From Frankiaceae bacterium (GTDB lineage Bacteria; Actinomycetota; Actinomycetes; JAVEEJ01), in NCBI GenBank assembly GCA_030840515.1, contig JAVEEJ010000097.1, positions 1-6,313 of the forward strand: DNA of 6,313 bases. Reading direction: 5' to 3'. The translations under genes and the position numbers were made by a program. The notes under the pieces are model-generated. The model was given only the letters and a program-made list of their open reading frames with translations, ran no database searches and had not been told where the DNA came from. Of the stretch, positions 5,132 through 6,313 are shown piece by piece (positions within the stretch are counted from its first letter, which is position 1; each line of letters opens with the position of its first letter).

Positions 5132-6100
5132 ATGGACTCCTGGCCCCCGGTGAGCGTGATCATGGCGGTCCGGGACGAGGAACCCCATCTCGAGGACGCC
5201 GTCACCCGCATCCTCGACCAGGGCTACCCAGGCGAGCTCGAGCTCGTCGTGGCGGTCGCACCCTCCAGGGACTCCACGCTCGAAGTGGCGCACGCGCTCG
5301 CAGTGTCCGATCCCCGGCTGCGGGTCGTGGACAACCCGGCAGGCATCACGCCGGCGGGCCTCAACGCCGCCCTCGCGGCCTCCCGACATGACCTCGTGGT
5401 GCGCGTGGACGGGCACTCCTTCCTGCCGGAGGCGTACGTCGAGCGGGTGGTCGCCGCCCTCCTCGAGACCGGTGCCGACAACGTCGGCGGGGTGATGGCG
5501 GCCGAGGGGACGACCGGCTTCGAGCAGGCCGTCGCCATTGCCATGCGCTCCCCGCTCGGCATCGGTGGCGCGCGCTTCCACACAGGCGGCGAGGCCGGGC
5601 CCGCGGACACCGTCTACCTGGGGGCGTTCCGGCGCGCGGCGCTGGAGCGGGTGGGCGGGTACGACGAGCGGTTCGTGCGCGCTCAGGACTGGGAGCTCAA
5701 CTTCCGGATCAGGGAGACCGGCGGCACCGTCTGGTTCACCCCCGACCTCGAGGTGGGCTACCGGCCGCGGCCCGGGCTCCGGCCGCTCGCCCGGCAGTTC
5801 TTCCACACCGGGCGATGGCGCCGCTACGTCGCCCGCACGCATCCCGGCTCGGTGAACGCTCGCTACCTGGCACCACCGCTCGCCGTGCTCGGCGTGCTGG
5901 CCGGCCTGGTGGTGAGCCCGTTCTGGCTGCCCGCGCTTGTGCTGCCCGTCGGCTACCTGCTGTTGGTGCTCCTCGGCTCCCTCGTGGTCGGCCGCGCGCA
6001 GCGGGTCGGCGTACTCGCACGCCTCCCGCTCGTCATCGTCACGATGCACATGTGCTGGGGGCTCGGCTTCCTGATCGGCCCGCCGCGCTCAGCCCGCTAG
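5132..6100 (+). CDS. Family 2 glycosyltransferase, ExoA-like, with C-terminal membrane segments
   Basis: An inverting GT-A glycosyltransferase of 322 residues, expected at the inner face of the membrane and using a nucleotide sugar. PVSVIMAVRDEEPHLEDAV (6-24) is the GT2 nucleotide-binding start. DLVVRVDGHS (87-96) carries the DXD-equivalent Asp93-Gly-His95, a form I associate with ExoA-type enzymes. YLGAFRRAALERVGGYDE (162-179) is the acceptor-site region, RAQDWELNFRIRETGG (183-198) has the catalytic-base motif with Asp186/Glu188, and FFHTGRWRRY (223-232) resembles the RxxRW-type motif. Two or three hydrophobic segments follow (about 245-286 and 295-316), fitting membrane attachment. The chosen ATG directly precedes the conserved start; reading further upstream only gives antisense of the LCP gene. 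It is divergent from the LCP ligase, so a role in making a wall or exopolysaccharide glycan is reasonable but inferred. The donor sugar is unknown. Confidence 0.92.
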   Translation: MDSWPPVSVIMAVRDEEPHLEDAVTRILDQGYPGELELVVAVAPSRDSTLEVAHALAVSDPRLRVVDNPAGITPAGLNAALAASRHDLVVRVDGHSFLPEAYVERVVAALLETGADNVGGVMAAEGTTGFEQAVAIAMRSPLGIGGARFHTGGEAGPADTVYLGAFRRAALERVGGYDERFVRAQDWELNFRIRETGGTVWFTPDLEVGYRPRPGLRPLARQFFHTGRWRRYVARTHPGSVNARYLAPPLAVLGVLAGLVVSPFWLPALVLPVGYLLLVLLGSLVVGRAQRVGVLARLPLVIVTMHMCWGLGFLIGPPRSAR

Positions 6101-6313
6101 CAGCGGCGGCTCGGTCTTCTCGCGCACCTCGTCCTCGCTGACGCCGGGTGCGGTCTCGCGCAGCACCAGCCCGTCGTCGGTGACGACGATGACGGCGAGG
6201 TCGGTGATGATCCGCTGCACCACGGCGCGACCCGTGAGCGGAAGCGAGCAGTCGTTGACGATCTTGTAGGAGCCGTCCTTGGCCGTGTGCTCCATCAGGA
6301 CGATCACCCGCTT
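6089..6313 (-). CDS. scoB: 3-oxoacid CoA-transferase subunit B, C-terminal part (gene starts outside window)
   Basis: The frame is open to the window edge and ends with TGA at 6089-6091, giving the last 74 residues. VIVLMEHTAKDG, CSLPLTG, VVQRIITDLAV and LRETAPGVSEDEV..KTEPPL are characteristic of the C-terminus of CoA-transferase family I subunit B. These enzymes move CoA from succinyl-CoA to acetoacetate (ScoB/AtoA) or 3-oxoadipate (PcaJ). The motifs here look more like the acetoacetate type, but the 3-oxoadipate type cannot be excluded. The catalytic Glu of the B subunit lies in the missing part. The family is usually about 210-220 residues, so roughly two thirds is absent. The gene is convergent with the glycosyltransferase and overlaps its 3' end by 12 bases. 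Confidence 0.88.
   Translation of the reverse strand, partial: KRVIVLMEHTAKDGSYKIVNDCSLPLTGRAVVQRIITDLAVIVVTDDGLVLRETAPGVSEDEVREKTEPPLLAG

Noticed and set aside
5018..6049. Long open minus-strand frame extending the LCP gene upstream to give 871 codons
   Set aside because: This part is antisense to the well-supported glycosyltransferase and has no domain, with composition typical of a GC-rich shadow frame. The LCP homology and its Pro-rich tail begin at or after the ATG at 5017.

Overview
The window is very GC-rich with strong GC bias at third codon positions. It carries actinobacterial families throughout: an LCP-LytR_C protein, an LPXTG surface protein, an ExoA-like GT2 enzyme, and a pterin dehydratase fused to a VOC domain. 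I infer a high-GC actinobacterium, probably near Nocardioides (Nocardioidaceae). That placement comes from familiarity with the protein types, not from a search.

Layout from left to right. (1) 1-408, minus: 5' part of a pterin-carbinolamine-dehydratase-like/VOC fusion, cut by the window edge. (2) 434-988, plus: hotdog acyl-CoA thioesterase, divergent from (1). (3) 989-1245: a 257-base non-coding leader rich in inverted repeats, with an AT-rich island at 1021-1040. (4) 1246-2166, plus: secreted, cysteine-containing, LPFTG-anchored wall protein with a 69-base tandem repeat, closed by a strong hairpin terminator at 2187-2223. (5) 2285-3427, plus: membrane-tethered or secreted protein with a Pro-rich stalk and a probable TIM-barrel glycosidase-like domain. 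(6) 3434-5017, minus: LytR-CpsA-Psr (LCP) ligase with a LytR_C tail, convergent with (5). (7) 5132-6100, plus: GT2 glycosyltransferase with C-terminal membrane segments, divergent from (6) and possibly leaderless. (8) 6089-6313, minus: C-terminal part of a 3-oxoacid CoA-transferase B subunit, overlapping the 3' end of (7) by 12 bases.

Genes 4-7 form a block of envelope functions between metabolic genes. The glycosyltransferase could build a surface glycan, the LCP protein could attach a glycopolymer to peptidoglycan, the LPXTG protein would be attached by a sortase encoded elsewhere, and the TIM-barrel protein could cleave a wall or extracellular glycan. They are not one operon: strands alternate and the terminator separates 4 from 5. 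Cooperation is inferred from position and function class only.

No CRISPR array, transposon, phage gene or RNA gene is supported, and no clear new defence or mobile system was found. The least explained items are the structured leader of gene 4, the Cys-repeat wall protein itself, and the uncharacterised TIM-barrel protein.
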